Shown: positions 33,277-41,749 of the stretch, piece by piece
How positions within the stretch are numbered: position 1 is the stretch's first letter
Layout of the letters: each line of letters begins with the position of its first letter
Assembly (NCBI RefSeq): GCF_014851865.1
Contig: NZ_JACVAM010000004.1
Span: 124,001 to 188,000, forward strand
Reading direction: 5' to 3'
Length of the DNA stretch: 64,000 nucleotides
Origin: Pseudomonas sp. PDM16
Lineage (GTDB): Bacteria; Pseudomonadota; Gammaproteobacteria; Pseudomonadales; Pseudomonadaceae
Notes under the pieces: model-generated
Seen by the model: the letters and a program-made list of their open reading frames with translations, nothing else
Database searches by the model: none
Told to the model about the DNA's origin: nothing
Program-made: the position numbers and the translations under genes

Positions 33277-34940
33277 GGCGCCTGCTGTTCTGCGCGCTGC
33301 TGGGCCTGAGCCTGGGCGCCCAGGCCGGGCGCTATGAGCTGGTGATCGACGAGGGCGAGGTGCGCTTCAGCGATGGCAGCCGCCCGGCGCTGACCATCAA
33401 CGGCCAGAGTCCGGCGCCGGAGCTGCGCTTTCAGGAAGGCGAGGAAGTTGAGATCGCCGTCACCAACAAGCTGGAGCGCATGACCGCGCTGCACTGGCAC
33501 GGGATCATCCTGCCCTACACCCAGGATGGTGTGCCGGGTATCAGCTTCCCCGGCATCGCGCCGGGTGAGACCTTCACCTACCGCTTCACCCTCAATCAGT
33601 CCGGCACCTACTGGTACCACGCCCATGCCGACTTCCAGGAGCAGGAGGGCCTGTACGGTCCGCTGATCATCGAGCCCAAGGGCCGCGAGCCGTATCGCTA
33701 CGACCGCGAGTACACCGTGCTGCTGTTCGACTGGCAGGACGAGAAGCCCGAGCGCACCCTGGCCAACCTGAAGAAGCAGGCCGACTACTACAACGACCAG
33801 CAACAGACCCTCGGCGACTTCTTCCGCGACGTGGCCCGCGATGGCCTGGGAGCCACGGTCAAGGACCGCTGGGACTGGGGCAACATGCGCATGGCCAAGA
33901 CCGATATCGCCGATGTCGGCGGCTTCCGCTTCCTGATCAACGGCCGTGACGCCGAGCAGAACTGGACGGCGCTGTTCAAGCCGGGTGAGCGGGTGCGCAT
34001 GCGCATCATCAACGGCTCGGGCATGAGCTACTTCGACTTGCGCATCCCCGGCCTGCCGCTGACCGTGGTGCAGGCCGACGGCAACGACGTGCAGCCGGTG
34101 GTGGTCGACCAGCTGCGTCTGGCGGTGGCCGAGACCTACGACGTGATCGTCCAGCCCAAGGAAGACAAGGCCTACGCTCTGGTCGCCGAGTCCATGGACC
34201 GCCGTGGCCAGGCCCTGGCTACCCTGGCGCCGCGTAATGGTATGCGTGCCGAAGCACCGCCGCTGCGCGCTCCACGCCTGCTGAGCATGACCGATATGGG
34301 CATGAGCCACGATATGGCTGGCATGGACCATGGGTCTATGGCGGGCATGGATCATTCGCAGATGGCCGGGATGGATCACTCAGCCATGGCGCCTGCCGGC
34401 AACCCGGACTATGCCGCAGGCAGCGGCGTGGCTCCCGAACCGGTCGATGGCGGACGCGTGCTGGTCTACGGCGATCTCAAGGCCATGCGCCCGGCCGCCG
34501 GCTACCGCGCGCCGGACCGTACCATCGAGATGAAGCTGACCGGCAACATGGAGCGCTACTTCTGGTCGTTCGACGGCGTGAAGTACTCCGAGGCCGAGCC
34601 AATCCGCCTCAAGTACGGCGAGCGGGTGCGCTTTCGCTTCGTCAACCAGACCATGATGAACCACCCCATGCACCTACACGGAATGTGGATGCAGCTGGAC
34701 AAGGGCAACGGCCGCTTCAACCCGCTCAAACACGTGGTCAACGTCGCGCCGGGGCAGAGCCTGGAAGTGGACGTGCCGGTGGACGCCATGGGCGAGTGGG
34801 CCTTCCACTGCCACCTGATCTACCACATGGCCAGCGGCATGTTCCGCAAGATCGTGGTGGAGGCAGCGGACGGTAGTACTCAGCCGTTCTACGAGCCGCA
34901 GCCAGCTGCCAAGAAGGAGAGCGAACATGCGCACCATTAA
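33273..34940 (+). CDS. copA: Multicopper oxidase CopA (copper resistance)
   Basis: 555 residues, GTG start overlapping the cupredoxin stop (GTGA). The four copper-binding segments are present: HWHG, WYHAHAD, HPMHLHG and HCHLIYHMASGM. They provide the T1, T2 and T3 sites, so an active Cu(I) oxidase in the periplasm is likely. A methionine-rich region (about 345-372) has repeated GMDHS units. The leader MRRLLFCALLGLSLGAQA has two arginines but is short and lacks the usual S/T-RR-x-F-L-K of CopA/PcoA, so the export route is unclear. Confidence 0.92.
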   Translation: MRRLLFCALLGLSLGAQAGRYELVIDEGEVRFSDGSRPALTINGQSPAPELRFQEGEEVEIAVTNKLERMTALHWHGIILPYTQDGVPGISFPGIAPGETFTYRFTLNQSGTYWYHAHADFQEQEGLYGPLIIEPKGREPYRYDREYTVLLFDWQDEKPERTLANLKKQADYYNDQQQTLGDFFRDVARDGLGATVKDRWDWGNMRMAKTDIADVGGFRFLINGRDAEQNWTALFKPGERVRMRIINGSGMSYFDLRIPGLPLTVVQADGNDVQPVVVDQLRLAVAETYDVIVQPKEDKAYALVAESMDRRGQALATLAPRNGMRAEAPPLRAPRLLSMTDMGMSHDMAGMDHGSMAGMDHSQMAGMDHSAMAPAGNPDYAAGSGVAPEPVDGGRVLVYGDLKAMRPAAGYRAPDRTIEMKLTGNMERYFWSFDGVKYSEAEPIRLKYGERVRFRFVNQTMMNHPMHLHGMWMQLDKGNGRFNPLKHVVNVAPGQSLEVDVPVDAMGEWAFHCHLIYHMASGMFRKIVVEAADGSTQPFYEPQPAAKKESEHAHH

Positions 34941-35631
34941 TATGGCGCTAGGCCTGCTGCTGAGCACTCCGGCGCTGGCCATGGAACAACACATGGACGC
35001 CATGCCGGTGGCCAAGCTGGCCGTCGACCACCTGGAGCAGCGCTTCGATGGTGACGACCAGGCCCTGGCCTGGGAGCTGGAGGCGACTTACGGCAACGAC
35101 CTGCACAAGGCGGTGCTGAAAAGCAGCGGTGAGCGCAGCGAGGGTGGGTCGACCGAGTCGAGCGAGACCCAACTGCTCTATCGGCGCATGGCTAGCGAAT
35201 TCTTCGACTGGCAGGTCGGCCTGCGCCACGACGACCAGCCAGGGCCCGCGCGCAGTTATGCGGTGCTCGGCCTCAAGGGCCTGGCGCCGCAGTGGATCGA
35301 ACTGGACGCCAACCTGTTCCTCAGCGAACGCGGCGATGCCTCGCTGCGCGTCGAGGCTGAATACGAGTTGCTGCTGACCCAGCGCTGGGTGTTGGAGCCC
35401 AATCTGGAATACGACCTGGCCCTGGACGATGACCGCGACCTGGGCATCGGTGCCGGTGGCAGCACGCTGGAAGCCGGGTTGCGTCTGCATTACCGAGTCA
35501 GCCCGCAGTTTTCGCCCTATGTCGGCTATGTCTGGGAGAAGACCTATGGCCGCAGCGGCGACTGGCTACGTGACGAGGGTGAGCATGACGAGGAGGGTGC
35601 CTGGGTAGTCGGTCTGCGTTTCTGGCTCTGA
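34927..35631 (+). CDS. copB: Outer-membrane copper resistance protein CopB
   Basis: 234 residues, starting inside the end of copA (14-nt overlap). Signal peptide ends TPALA at 18. The chain alternates strands of an outer-membrane barrel ([25 protein letters not shown], then [13 protein letters not shown]) and ends in WVVGLRFWL with the terminal aromatic signature. It is shorter at the N-terminus than Met-rich CopB/PcoB proteins, keeping only MEQHMDAM. Third gene of the copper operon; a terminator follows. Confidence 0.88.
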   Translation: MRTINMALGLLLSTPALAMEQHMDAMPVAKLAVDHLEQRFDGDDQALAWELEATYGNDLHKAVLKSSGERSEGGSTESSETQLLYRRMASEFFDWQVGLRHDDQPGPARSYAVLGLKGLAPQWIELDANLFLSERGDASLRVEAEYELLLTQRWVLEPNLEYDLALDDDRDLGIGAGGSTLEAGLRLHYRVSPQFSPYVGYVWEKTYGRSGDWLRDEGEHDEEGAWVVGLRFWL

Positions 35632-35636
35632 GCGCG

Positions 35637-35669
35637 CGGCGGGCATGGGGTACAATGCCCGCCGTTTTT
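35637..35669 (+). terminator. Terminator after copB
   Basis: GGCGGGCAT/ATGCCCGCC stem (extended by a C-G pair), 8-nt loop, then five T. TACAAT inside the loop and right arm may also serve as a -10 for queF. Confidence 0.75.
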
Positions 35670-35689
35670 CCGCTTTCCAGGCCGCCCTC

Positions 35690-36517
35690 ATGCAGCATCC
35701 CGCCGAACACTCGCCGTTGGGCAAGTCCAGCGAATACGTTTCCCAGTACGCTCCCGAGCTGCTGTTCCCCATCTCCCGCACCACCAAGTGGGCCGAGCTG
35801 GGGCTGACAGCCAGCACCTTGCCCTATCAGGGCATGGACTACTGGAACTGCTACGAGCTGTCCTGGCTGACCCCGAGCGGCAAGCCGGTGGTGGCCATTG
35901 GTGAGTTCGCCATTGCGGCCGACTCGCCGAACATCATCGAGTCCAAGTCGTTCAAGCTTTACCTCAACTCGCTGAACCAGACCGCCTACGCCGACCGTGC
36001 CGAGGTTGAGGCGGTGCTGGCGCGCGACCTGTCGGCCTGCGCTGGTGCGCCGGTGGCGGTGCGTGTGCGTGGCCTGGACGAGGTGGCCGCCGAGGGTGTG
36101 GCCGCGCTGGCGGGACGTTGCGTCGATGAGCTGGAGATTGCGGTCAGCGACTACGCCCATCCGCGCCCGGAGCTGCTGCGTCGTGGCGATGAAGTGGTTG
36201 AAGAGACCCTCTACAGCCACCTGCTGAAATCCAACTGCCCGGTCACCGGTCAGCCGGACTGGGGCACTCTGGTAATCGACTACCGCGCTCCGCAGCTGGA
36301 TGCCGCCAGCCTGCTGGCTTATGTGGTGAGCTTCCGTCAGCACCAGGATTTCCACGAACAGTGCGTGGAGCGGGTATTCCTCGACCTGCAGCGCCTGCTC
36401 AAGCCGGAGAAGCTGACCGTCTATGCGCGCTATGTGCGTCGCGGCGGGCTGGACATCAACCCTTACCGCAGCACCGAGTCGATCAAGCCGGGCAACCTCC
36501 GACTGGTGCGCCAGTAA
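35690..36517 (+). CDS. queF: NADPH-dependent 7-cyano-7-deazaguanine (preQ0) reductase
   Basis: 275 residues from [11 protein letters not shown], the bimodular (E. coli-type) length. QueF motif [11 protein letters not shown] (84-94), catalytic Cys183 in [12 protein letters not shown] with Asp190, and the NADPH/structural ending GLDINPYRS. It reduces preQ0 to preQ1 for queuosine in tRNA wobble positions, in the cytoplasm. It converges on queD, which acts earlier in the same pathway. Confidence 0.96.
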   Translation: MQHPAEHSPLGKSSEYVSQYAPELLFPISRTTKWAELGLTASTLPYQGMDYWNCYELSWLTPSGKPVVAIGEFAIAADSPNIIESKSFKLYLNSLNQTAYADRAEVEAVLARDLSACAGAPVAVRVRGLDEVAAEGVAALAGRCVDELEIAVSDYAHPRPELLRRGDEVVEETLYSHLLKSNCPVTGQPDWGTLVIDYRAPQLDAASLLAYVVSFRQHQDFHEQCVERVFLDLQRLLKPEKLTVYARYVRRGGLDINPYRSTESIKPGNLRLVRQ

Positions 36518-36535
36518 ACGGACTCGCCGGAACGG

Positions 36536-36904
36536 TTAATCGCCCCGATACTCGCAGCCGCTGGTGCAGGTTTCATGTACACGTATGCGCGACAGCTCTG
36601 GCAGGGCGGGTTTGAGTTCCCGCCATATCCACATGGCCAGATTCTCGCTGGTCGGATTTTCCAACCCGGGAATATCGTTCAGGTAGTGGTGGTCTAGCCG
36701 CTCGTACAGTGGGCGAAATATCGCTTTGATCTCGCCGAAGTCTCGAATCCAGCCGGTATGCGGATCTACTTCACCCTCGATGTAAATGACGACCCGGAAC
36801 GAGTGGCCGTGCAGTCGGCCGCATTTGTGCCCGGCTGGGACATTGGGAAGCAGATGAGCGGACTCGAAGGTAAATTCTTTGAACAGTTCCACGGGTGTTT
36901 TCAC
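36536..36904 (-). CDS. queD: 6-carboxy-5,6,7,8-tetrahydropterin synthase
   Basis: 122 residues from the GTG at 36904. The open frame continues far upstream, but that part is unlike the family and crosses a terminator, so it is excluded. Zinc and catalytic motif FESAH (His17), then KCGRLHGH with catalytic Cys28 and ligands His32 and His34. [22 protein letters not shown] and PTSENLA are also typical. It forms carboxytetrahydropterin from dihydroneopterin triphosphate for preQ0 synthesis. TACAAT at 36973-36978 (minus) is a possible -10. Confidence 0.92.
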   Translation of the reverse strand: MKTPVELFKEFTFESAHLLPNVPAGHKCGRLHGHSFRVVIYIEGEVDPHTGWIRDFGEIKAIFRPLYERLDHHYLNDIPGLENPTSENLAMWIWRELKPALPELSRIRVHETCTSGCEYRGD

Positions 36905-37020
36905 ATAGCTGGATAGGAGGAGAGGCCTGGGACCGCGGATACGGTGCTTGCGGTGCTCCCAATTGGCCGGCCATTGTACCTGCCAGTGAGCGAGCGCTCT
37001 GCATGGGAATAAAAAGCCCA

Positions 37021-37049
37021 GAAAACGAAAAGCCCGACCGAAGTCGGGC
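37021..37049 (-). terminator. Terminator after the patatin-like gene
   Basis: GCCCGAC-TTCG-GTCGGGC hairpin followed on the minus strand by TTTTCGTTTT. It lies in the 244-bp space between the patatin gene and queD, which otherwise holds only the presumed queD promoter. Confidence 0.85.
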
Positions 37050-37148
37050 AATCCGTTGTGATGGGGTTCACCCAAGTAGTGAACGCCAGAATATGTGAAG
37101 AGAATGTGAAAAGTCTGGGTATTTTGACCATCGGGACAGAACCGGCGG

Positions 37149-38228
37149 TCAGAGCGGCTGGAGGTGTTCGGCCATTCTCCCTCCGTCAACCAGAGCGAGA
37201 AATTCGTCTCCGAGGCGCTGGCTTTCGGCCATAGCCTTGCGCCAGTAGCGCTCCCGCCCGGCATCGTCACCCAGGTAACGCTTGAAGTCGGTGCGATCCG
37301 GCAACTTTCCATGGGGCAAGCCGGCGAGGTATTCGCGGGAGGGGGCTAGCAGCAGTACGTCCTGAAGGCGCTCGCTGTCACCACGCCGCCAAGGCAGGCT
37401 CTTGTCGAACCAGCCGGGAACCACTCGGTCGGTGAAGTGCGGATACAGCACCACGCCATCGCTCAGATAGGGCAGATCCAGGTGGTAGTCGAGCAAGCCA
37501 CCATCGCGATAGGCGCCCGGCTCCAGGCCGGGAATCTCGCGAATCGCTTCCATTACCATGGGAATCGAACCGGAGGCGAGCAACGCGTGGCGCAGGTTGC
37601 CCTCGGCCAGGGTATGGAAATATGAGCGGAAATCGTTAAGTGCAGCCAATGGCGGTGCGAGACGGGCGTCGTGCAGGATGACGCGGTCGAAGTGGCGACC
37701 GAGGCGGCTGCGGCTCAGCAAGTTGTTGCCGATTACCGAGGAGAGCCCCAGGCCCAGCTTGCCGCGATGGTCGTGCTGGAGGAGGCCGTGGCTGCGCACT
37801 ACCACGATGTTCAATCGATAAAGAGGGTTATTCAGAACGGTAGCGTCCTGACCTTCGAGCAGATCGTCGAGCAGTTGCACACAGCTACGGGACACCTCAG
37901 CCATGGTCACGCCCTTGGCGAAACGCTGGCTGGTATACAGTTCACCGAGCCGTTTGATGCCGGTGCAGGCATCGGGCAGGCAGGCACTGGCGAAGCGCCA
38001 GGAGCCGATGGACGCACCGATCAGGGTGCGCTCGCGTGGAGCGCGTGGCAGCCAGTCACCGAACAGCGCCAGATCCAGTCCCTGGATGCCCAGGCCTTTC
38101 GGGCCTCCAGCCGCGCCTGGCAGTATGCCGACGTCTGCTGGTTTCAGGCCCTGTTCTCGGATGCGCGCCAGTGCTCGCTTGCCGGCGCGGATGCTGAGCG
38201 CGGGGGATTTGATATGGATGGCGGTCAT
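37149..38228 (-). CDS. Patatin-like phospholipase family protein
   Basis: 359 residues. The oxyanion loop PGAAGGPKG (about 37-45), nucleophile Ser73 in GASIGSW, and the dyad aspartate in [10 protein letters not shown] define a patatin-type acyl hydrolase acting on lipids or esters. No signal peptide or transmembrane span is seen, so it is cytoplasmic. Single gene with its own terminator, divergent from the PepSY/two-component operon. Physiological substrate unknown. Confidence 0.85.
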   Translation of the reverse strand: MTAIHIKSPALSIRAGKRALARIREQGLKPADVGILPGAAGGPKGLGIQGLDLALFGDWLPRAPRERTLIGASIGSWRFASACLPDACTGIKRLGELYTSQRFAKGVTMAEVSRSCVQLLDDLLEGQDATVLNNPLYRLNIVVVRSHGLLQHDHRGKLGLGLSSVIGNNLLSRSRLGRHFDRVILHDARLAPPLAALNDFRSYFHTLAEGNLRHALLASGSIPMVMEAIREIPGLEPGAYRDGGLLDYHLDLPYLSDGVVLYPHFTDRVVPGWFDKSLPWRRGDSERLQDVLLLAPSREYLAGLPHGKLPDRTDFKRYLGDDAGRERYWRKAMAESQRLGDEFLALVDGGRMAEHLQPL

Positions 38229-38339
38229 GCTCGGTTCCTCGCTGCAAGCCGGCGATTATAGTGGCGTGGTCCCGCAGGCCAAGCGGCTTCAGGACGTGAA
38301 TGACGTGACAGTTGTGAGCTGCAGCCGACATCGTGAGAA

Positions 38340-38355
38340 TTCAGCTTGAATTAAG
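38340..38355 (+). promoter_or_regulatory. Candidate BqsR (CarR) box
   Basis: TTCAG-N6-TTAAG, one mismatch from the TTAAG-N6-TTAAG direct repeat described for BqsR. It lies about 55 nt upstream of the first PepSY gene, the right place for autoactivation. Confidence 0.5.
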
Positions 38356-38410
38356 TCGGCTTGGATATCTTGGGCACCGTAGACAAACAGACACCCCCGA
38401 GGAGAACACC

Positions 38411-38719
38411 ATGAACAAGCTGACCAGCCTTTTTGCCATCGCCGCTCTAGCCGCCACCGCTGGCGTTGCTCAGGCCCGTGACCTGGGACCGGACGAGGCG
38501 CTGAAACTGCGCGATGCCGGTACCATCCAGAGCTTCGAGAAGCTCAACGCAGCAGCCCTGGCCAAGTACCCCGGCGGTAAGGTCGAGGATACCGAACTCG
38601 AGCAGGAACATGGCCGCTACATCTATCAGGTCGAAGTGCGTGATGCCCAAGGCGTGCAGTGGGACCTGGAACTGGACGCCACCAACGGCCAGATCCTGAA
38701 AGAACACCGAGATGACTGA
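38411..38719 (+). CDS. PepSY-domain periplasmic protein 1
   Basis: 102 residues from the ATG at 38411 with GAGGAG upstream. Signal peptide ends VAQA (about 22). A single PepSY unit follows: DEALKLRDAGTIQSFEKLN, YQVEVRDAQGVQWDLELDATNGQIL. Small PepSY proteins beside CarRS/BqsRS-type systems are presumed periplasmic modulators of the sensor. It overlaps the second PepSY gene by one base (TGATG). Confidence 0.85.
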   Translation: MNKLTSLFAIAALAATAGVAQARDLGPDEALKLRDAGTIQSFEKLNAAALAKYPGGKVEDTELEQEHGRYIYQVEVRDAQGVQWDLELDATNGQILKEHRDD

Positions 38720-39033
38720 TGAAACTGGTTGCACGCTATAGCGGCATCGTTGCCCTAGTCTTGGCGGTGCTTGCGCTCAATGCGCAGGCACGCGACCTGG
38801 ATCAGGACGAAGCGCTGAAGTTACGCCGCGAGGGTGTGATTCAGCCGCTGGAAAAACTGATGGAGCAGGCCCTGGGGCGATACCCCGGGGCCGTGCTGCT
38901 GGAGGCTGAGCTGGAAGACGATGACGATGTGCTGGTCTACGAGGTCGAGCTATTGACCTCTGACGGCACGGTTCGCGAGCTGGAACTGGATGCCCGCGAT
39001 GGCCGCATCCTCAAGGATGAAGTGGAGGACTGA
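38719..39033 (+). CDS. PepSY-domain periplasmic protein 2
   Basis: 104 residues, signal peptide ending NAQA. It is a clear paralogue of the upstream protein ([22 protein letters not shown], then [25 protein letters not shown]), with an acidic ELEDDDD segment that could bind cations. Its stop overlaps the response-regulator start by one base, so four genes are translationally chained. Confidence 0.85.
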   Translation: MKLVARYSGIVALVLAVLALNAQARDLDQDEALKLRREGVIQPLEKLMEQALGRYPGAVLLEAELEDDDDVLVYEVELLTSDGTVRELELDARDGRILKDEVED

Positions 39034-39701
39034 TGCGTCTGTTGTTGGTGGAAGACCATGTGCCCCTGGCCGATGAGCTGATTGCCGGCCTAACCCGCCA
39101 GGGCTATGCCGTGGACTGGTTGGCGGATGGCCGCGATGCTGTCTACCAGGGGGCCAGCGAGCCCTATGACCTGATCGTTCTCGACCTCGGCCTACCGGGT
39201 AAGCCGGGGCTCGAAGTGTTGCGCGAATGGCGGGCGGGTGGCCTGGCCACGCCGGTGCTTATTCTCACTGCACGCGGCTCCTGGGCTGAACGCATCGACG
39301 GCCTCAAGGCGGGTGCTGACGACTACCTGACCAAACCTTTCCACCCGGAAGAGCTCGCTCTGCGCATCCAGGCGCTACTGCGTCGTTCTCACGGGTTAGC
39401 CAACCAGCCGCAACTGGAGGCTGCGGGCCTGCAGTTGGACGAAGGACGGCAGTGTGTTAGTAGGGATGGCAAGGAGATTGAGCTGACCTCCGCAGAGTTC
39501 CGTCTATTGCGCTACTTCATGCTGCATCCGGGGCAGATCCTGTCGAAGGGGCACCTGGCCGAGCATCTGTACGACGGCGAGAGCGAGCGCGACTCGAATG
39601 TACTGGAGGTTCACGTCAACCGACTGCGCGGCAAGCTGGGGCGCGAAGTGATAGAAACCCGGCGTGGCCAGGGCTACCGCTACGCTGGGGTGAATGCTTG
39701 A
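39033..39701 (+). CDS. OmpR-family response regulator, CarR/BqsR-like
   Basis: 222 residues. Receiver: VEDH acidic pocket at 6-9, phospho-Asp in [10 protein letters not shown], Thr in ILTARG, Lys in LTKPF. Winged helix: [42 protein letters not shown]. The PepSY-PepSY-regulator-kinase order, the neighbouring chemoreceptor genes and the upstream TTCAG-N6-TTAAG site all point to the CarR/BqsR group, which responds to Ca2+ or Fe(II) in P. aeruginosa. Its sensor lacks an RExxE motif (see next gene), so the signal is uncertain. Confidence 0.8.
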   Translation: MRLLLVEDHVPLADELIAGLTRQGYAVDWLADGRDAVYQGASEPYDLIVLDLGLPGKPGLEVLREWRAGGLATPVLILTARGSWAERIDGLKAGADDYLTKPFHPEELALRIQALLRRSHGLANQPQLEAAGLQLDEGRQCVSRDGKEIELTSAEFRLLRYFMLHPGQILSKGHLAEHLYDGESERDSNVLEVHVNRLRGKLGREVIETRRGQGYRYAGVNA

Positions 39702-41014
39702 GGTCGATTCAGCGGCGACTCAGCCTGGGGCTGGCTGGTGTACTGGTCCTGGTGGGGCTGATCCTGGCGCAGAGCAGCCTGTGGCTGTTCGACCACAGCC
39801 TGCGCAGCTACCTGAAAGACGACCTGAAGGATGAAACCCAGACCTTATTGATCGCCCTCGTTCGTGGGCAGAACGGCATACAGCTGGACGAGCGTCGTCT
39901 GGATCCGACCTTCCAGCGGCCATTCTCCGGCCACTATTTCCGTATCGATTTCGCTGAAGAGACCTGGCGTTCCCGCTCTCTGTGGGACCGTGATCTCCAG
40001 CATCCGCCTGCCGAAGGGTTGCAGGATGGCTTGGGCGACGGCCCGCGAGGGCAGCGTCTGCTGGTGTATCGCGGCGATTACCGGCGGTTCGGCCATTCGT
40101 TCACCATTAGCGTGGCGCAGGACTACACACCGATTCTGCAGAGTTTTCGCCGTTTGCAGTGGCTGGGCCTCGGCCTGGGTGGTGTGGCCCTGCTACTGAT
40201 CCTGCTGGCCCAGCGTTATACGGTGCGCGCAGCATTGCGCCCGCTGGAGCGGGTGCGCGGGCAGATCGCCCAGTTGCAGCAGGGCCAGCGCAGCGAGCTC
40301 GACACCCGCGTGCCGCAGGAACTGGAGCCTCTGGTGGGGCAGGTCAACCACCTACTTAGCCACACAGAAGACACGCTCAGGCGTTCGCGCAACGCGCTGG
40401 GCAATCTTGGCCATGCCCTCAAAACGCCGCTGGCAGTGCTGGTCAGCCTGAGCGAGCGTGATGATCTGCGCGACCAGCCAGAGTTGCAGGCGACCCTGCG
40501 TGAGCAATTGGCGCAGATCCAGCAGCGACTGGAGCGCGAGCTGGGGCGTGCGCGGCTGGCCGGCGAGGCGCTGCCTGGTGCGCACTTCGATTGTGCTGCC
40601 GAGCTGCCCGGGCTGCTCTCCACCCTTGGCATGATCCACAGCCATGGCCTCAGGCTGGAGTGGCAGGCCGAGCCCGGCCTGTGTCTGCCGTGGGACCGGG
40701 AGGATCTACTGGAGCTGCTAGGCAACCTGTTGGACAACGCCTGCAAGTGGGCCGATGCGGAGGTACGCCTGAGCCTGGCGAAGGACGATGACGGCTATCG
40801 CCTGTGGGTCGATGATGACGGCCCAGGCATCGCGCCCGAACGGCGCGACGAGGTCATGGGGCGTGGCACTCGCCTGGACGAACAGGTGGCCGGTCATGGC
40901 CTCGGGCTGGGTATCGTGCGCGATATCGTCGATGCCTGGGGCGGCACCCTGGGTTTGGGCGACAGCCCGCTGGGCGGGCTGCGGGTGGAGATTCGCCTGC
41001 CCAAGCGGCGCTGA
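39698..41014 (+). CDS. Sensor histidine kinase, CarS/BqsS-like
   Basis: 438 residues from a TTG with GGGGTG upstream, overlapping the regulator stop (TTGA). TM1 at about 10-30, a periplasmic domain at 31-152, TM2 at about 153-171, HAMP, PhoQ-type H-box HALKTPL (His239), then NLLDNACKW and GHGLGLGI in the ATPase domain. The sensor loop has an acidic run DERRLD and the [10 protein letters not shown] block common to PhoQ-like sensors. I do not find the RExxE motif reported for Fe(II) sensing by BqsS in this loop. It converges on the FMN reductase gene with no gap. Confidence 0.8.
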   Translation: MRSIQRRLSLGLAGVLVLVGLILAQSSLWLFDHSLRSYLKDDLKDETQTLLIALVRGQNGIQLDERRLDPTFQRPFSGHYFRIDFAEETWRSRSLWDRDLQHPPAEGLQDGLGDGPRGQRLLVYRGDYRRFGHSFTISVAQDYTPILQSFRRLQWLGLGLGGVALLLILLAQRYTVRAALRPLERVRGQIAQLQQGQRSELDTRVPQELEPLVGQVNHLLSHTEDTLRRSRNALGNLGHALKTPLAVLVSLSERDDLRDQPELQATLREQLAQIQQRLERELGRARLAGEALPGAHFDCAAELPGLLSTLGMIHSHGLRLEWQAEPGLCLPWDREDLLELLGNLLDNACKWADAEVRLSLAKDDDGYRLWVDDDGPGIAPERRDEVMGRGTRLDEQVAGHGLGLGIVRDIVDAWGGTLGLGDSPLGGLRVEIRLPKRR

Positions 41015-41611
41015 TCACATGCCGTTGGTGAAGGACGGGTTGCTCAGGTCGATGCTTGCGCGTACCGGCTTCAATGCCTCGGCGTACTTGCCAAGGATGT
41101 CCAGGGCGTAATCGGCACGCTTGCGGATGCGCAGATCATCTTCACTGGCGGCTTCACCTTCATTCAGCACCGCCTCGACATGGCGCACGATCAGGTGTTC
41201 CGGCAGGTAGCCGATGCGGCAGTTCTTGTAGCCCGAGGCGCGCAGCTCGCTGATGGGGTAGGTGCCACCGATGCCCGATGAGACACCCACCAGCAGCGCT
41301 GGCTTGTGCGCCAGCTCGGCTTTGCTCGCATAGAGGAAGAAGTTCTTCACCGCCGGGCAGGCCATGCCGTTCCATTCTGGGGCGATCACTACCAGCGCAT
41401 CGGCGGCGGCCAGTTGTTGCTGGTATTCGGCCCAGGGGCCCTTGTCGTCGGCCGGCCACAGGGGCAGGGCGCGTTCGCCGAGGTCGATCAGGCTGCTCTG
41501 CTCGCTGTGGGTCAGGCCCAGTTCGATCAGGCGCTGGCGCAGATAGCGGGCGACCTTGGCGGATTGGCTACCGTTGCGGCTGGAGCCGGCGATCAGGGCG
41601 ATATTGAGCAT
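41015..41611 (-). CDS. NAD(P)H-dependent FMN reductase family protein
   Basis: 198 residues, flavodoxin-like. The phosphate loop GSSRNGSQS (9-17) and PEWNGMACPAVKNFF (about 78-92) are FMN-binding signatures of the FMN reductase/azoreductase/chromate reductase family. Cytoplasmic. It could recycle flavin or reduce quinones. Monocistronic as far as can be seen, convergent with the sensor kinase gene. Confidence 0.87.
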   Translation of the reverse strand: MLNIALIAGSSRNGSQSAKVARYLRQRLIELGLTHSEQSSLIDLGERALPLWPADDKGPWAEYQQQLAAADALVVIAPEWNGMACPAVKNFFLYASKAELAHKPALLVGVSSGIGGTYPISELRASGYKNCRIGYLPEHLIVRHVEAVLNEGEAASEDDLRIRKRADYALDILGKYAEALKPVRASIDLSNPSFTNGM

Positions 41612-41708
41612 GTGCAGAGTCTCTTGAGAATGATTGCGCGCAGGCTACCGGCCGCTCTAGGGCGGGGCAAGTAAACGAGCGCCAGGATGGCTGGCGGATG
41701 GCGCCAAG

Positions 41709-41732
41709 CAAAACGCCCGGCAGGCCGGGCGT
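41709..41732 (-). terminator. Terminator after the TlpQ-like gene
   Basis: 9-bp stem ACGCCCGGC/GCCGGGCGT with a 2-nt loop, then TTTTG on the minus strand. Confidence 0.85.
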
Positions 41733-41749
41733 GGTCATGCAGTTTGGGC

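Noticed and set aside
36905..37312. Extension of QueD to 258 residues
   Set aside because: The extension crosses a rho-independent terminator and has no similarity to the family; QueD is about 120 residues.
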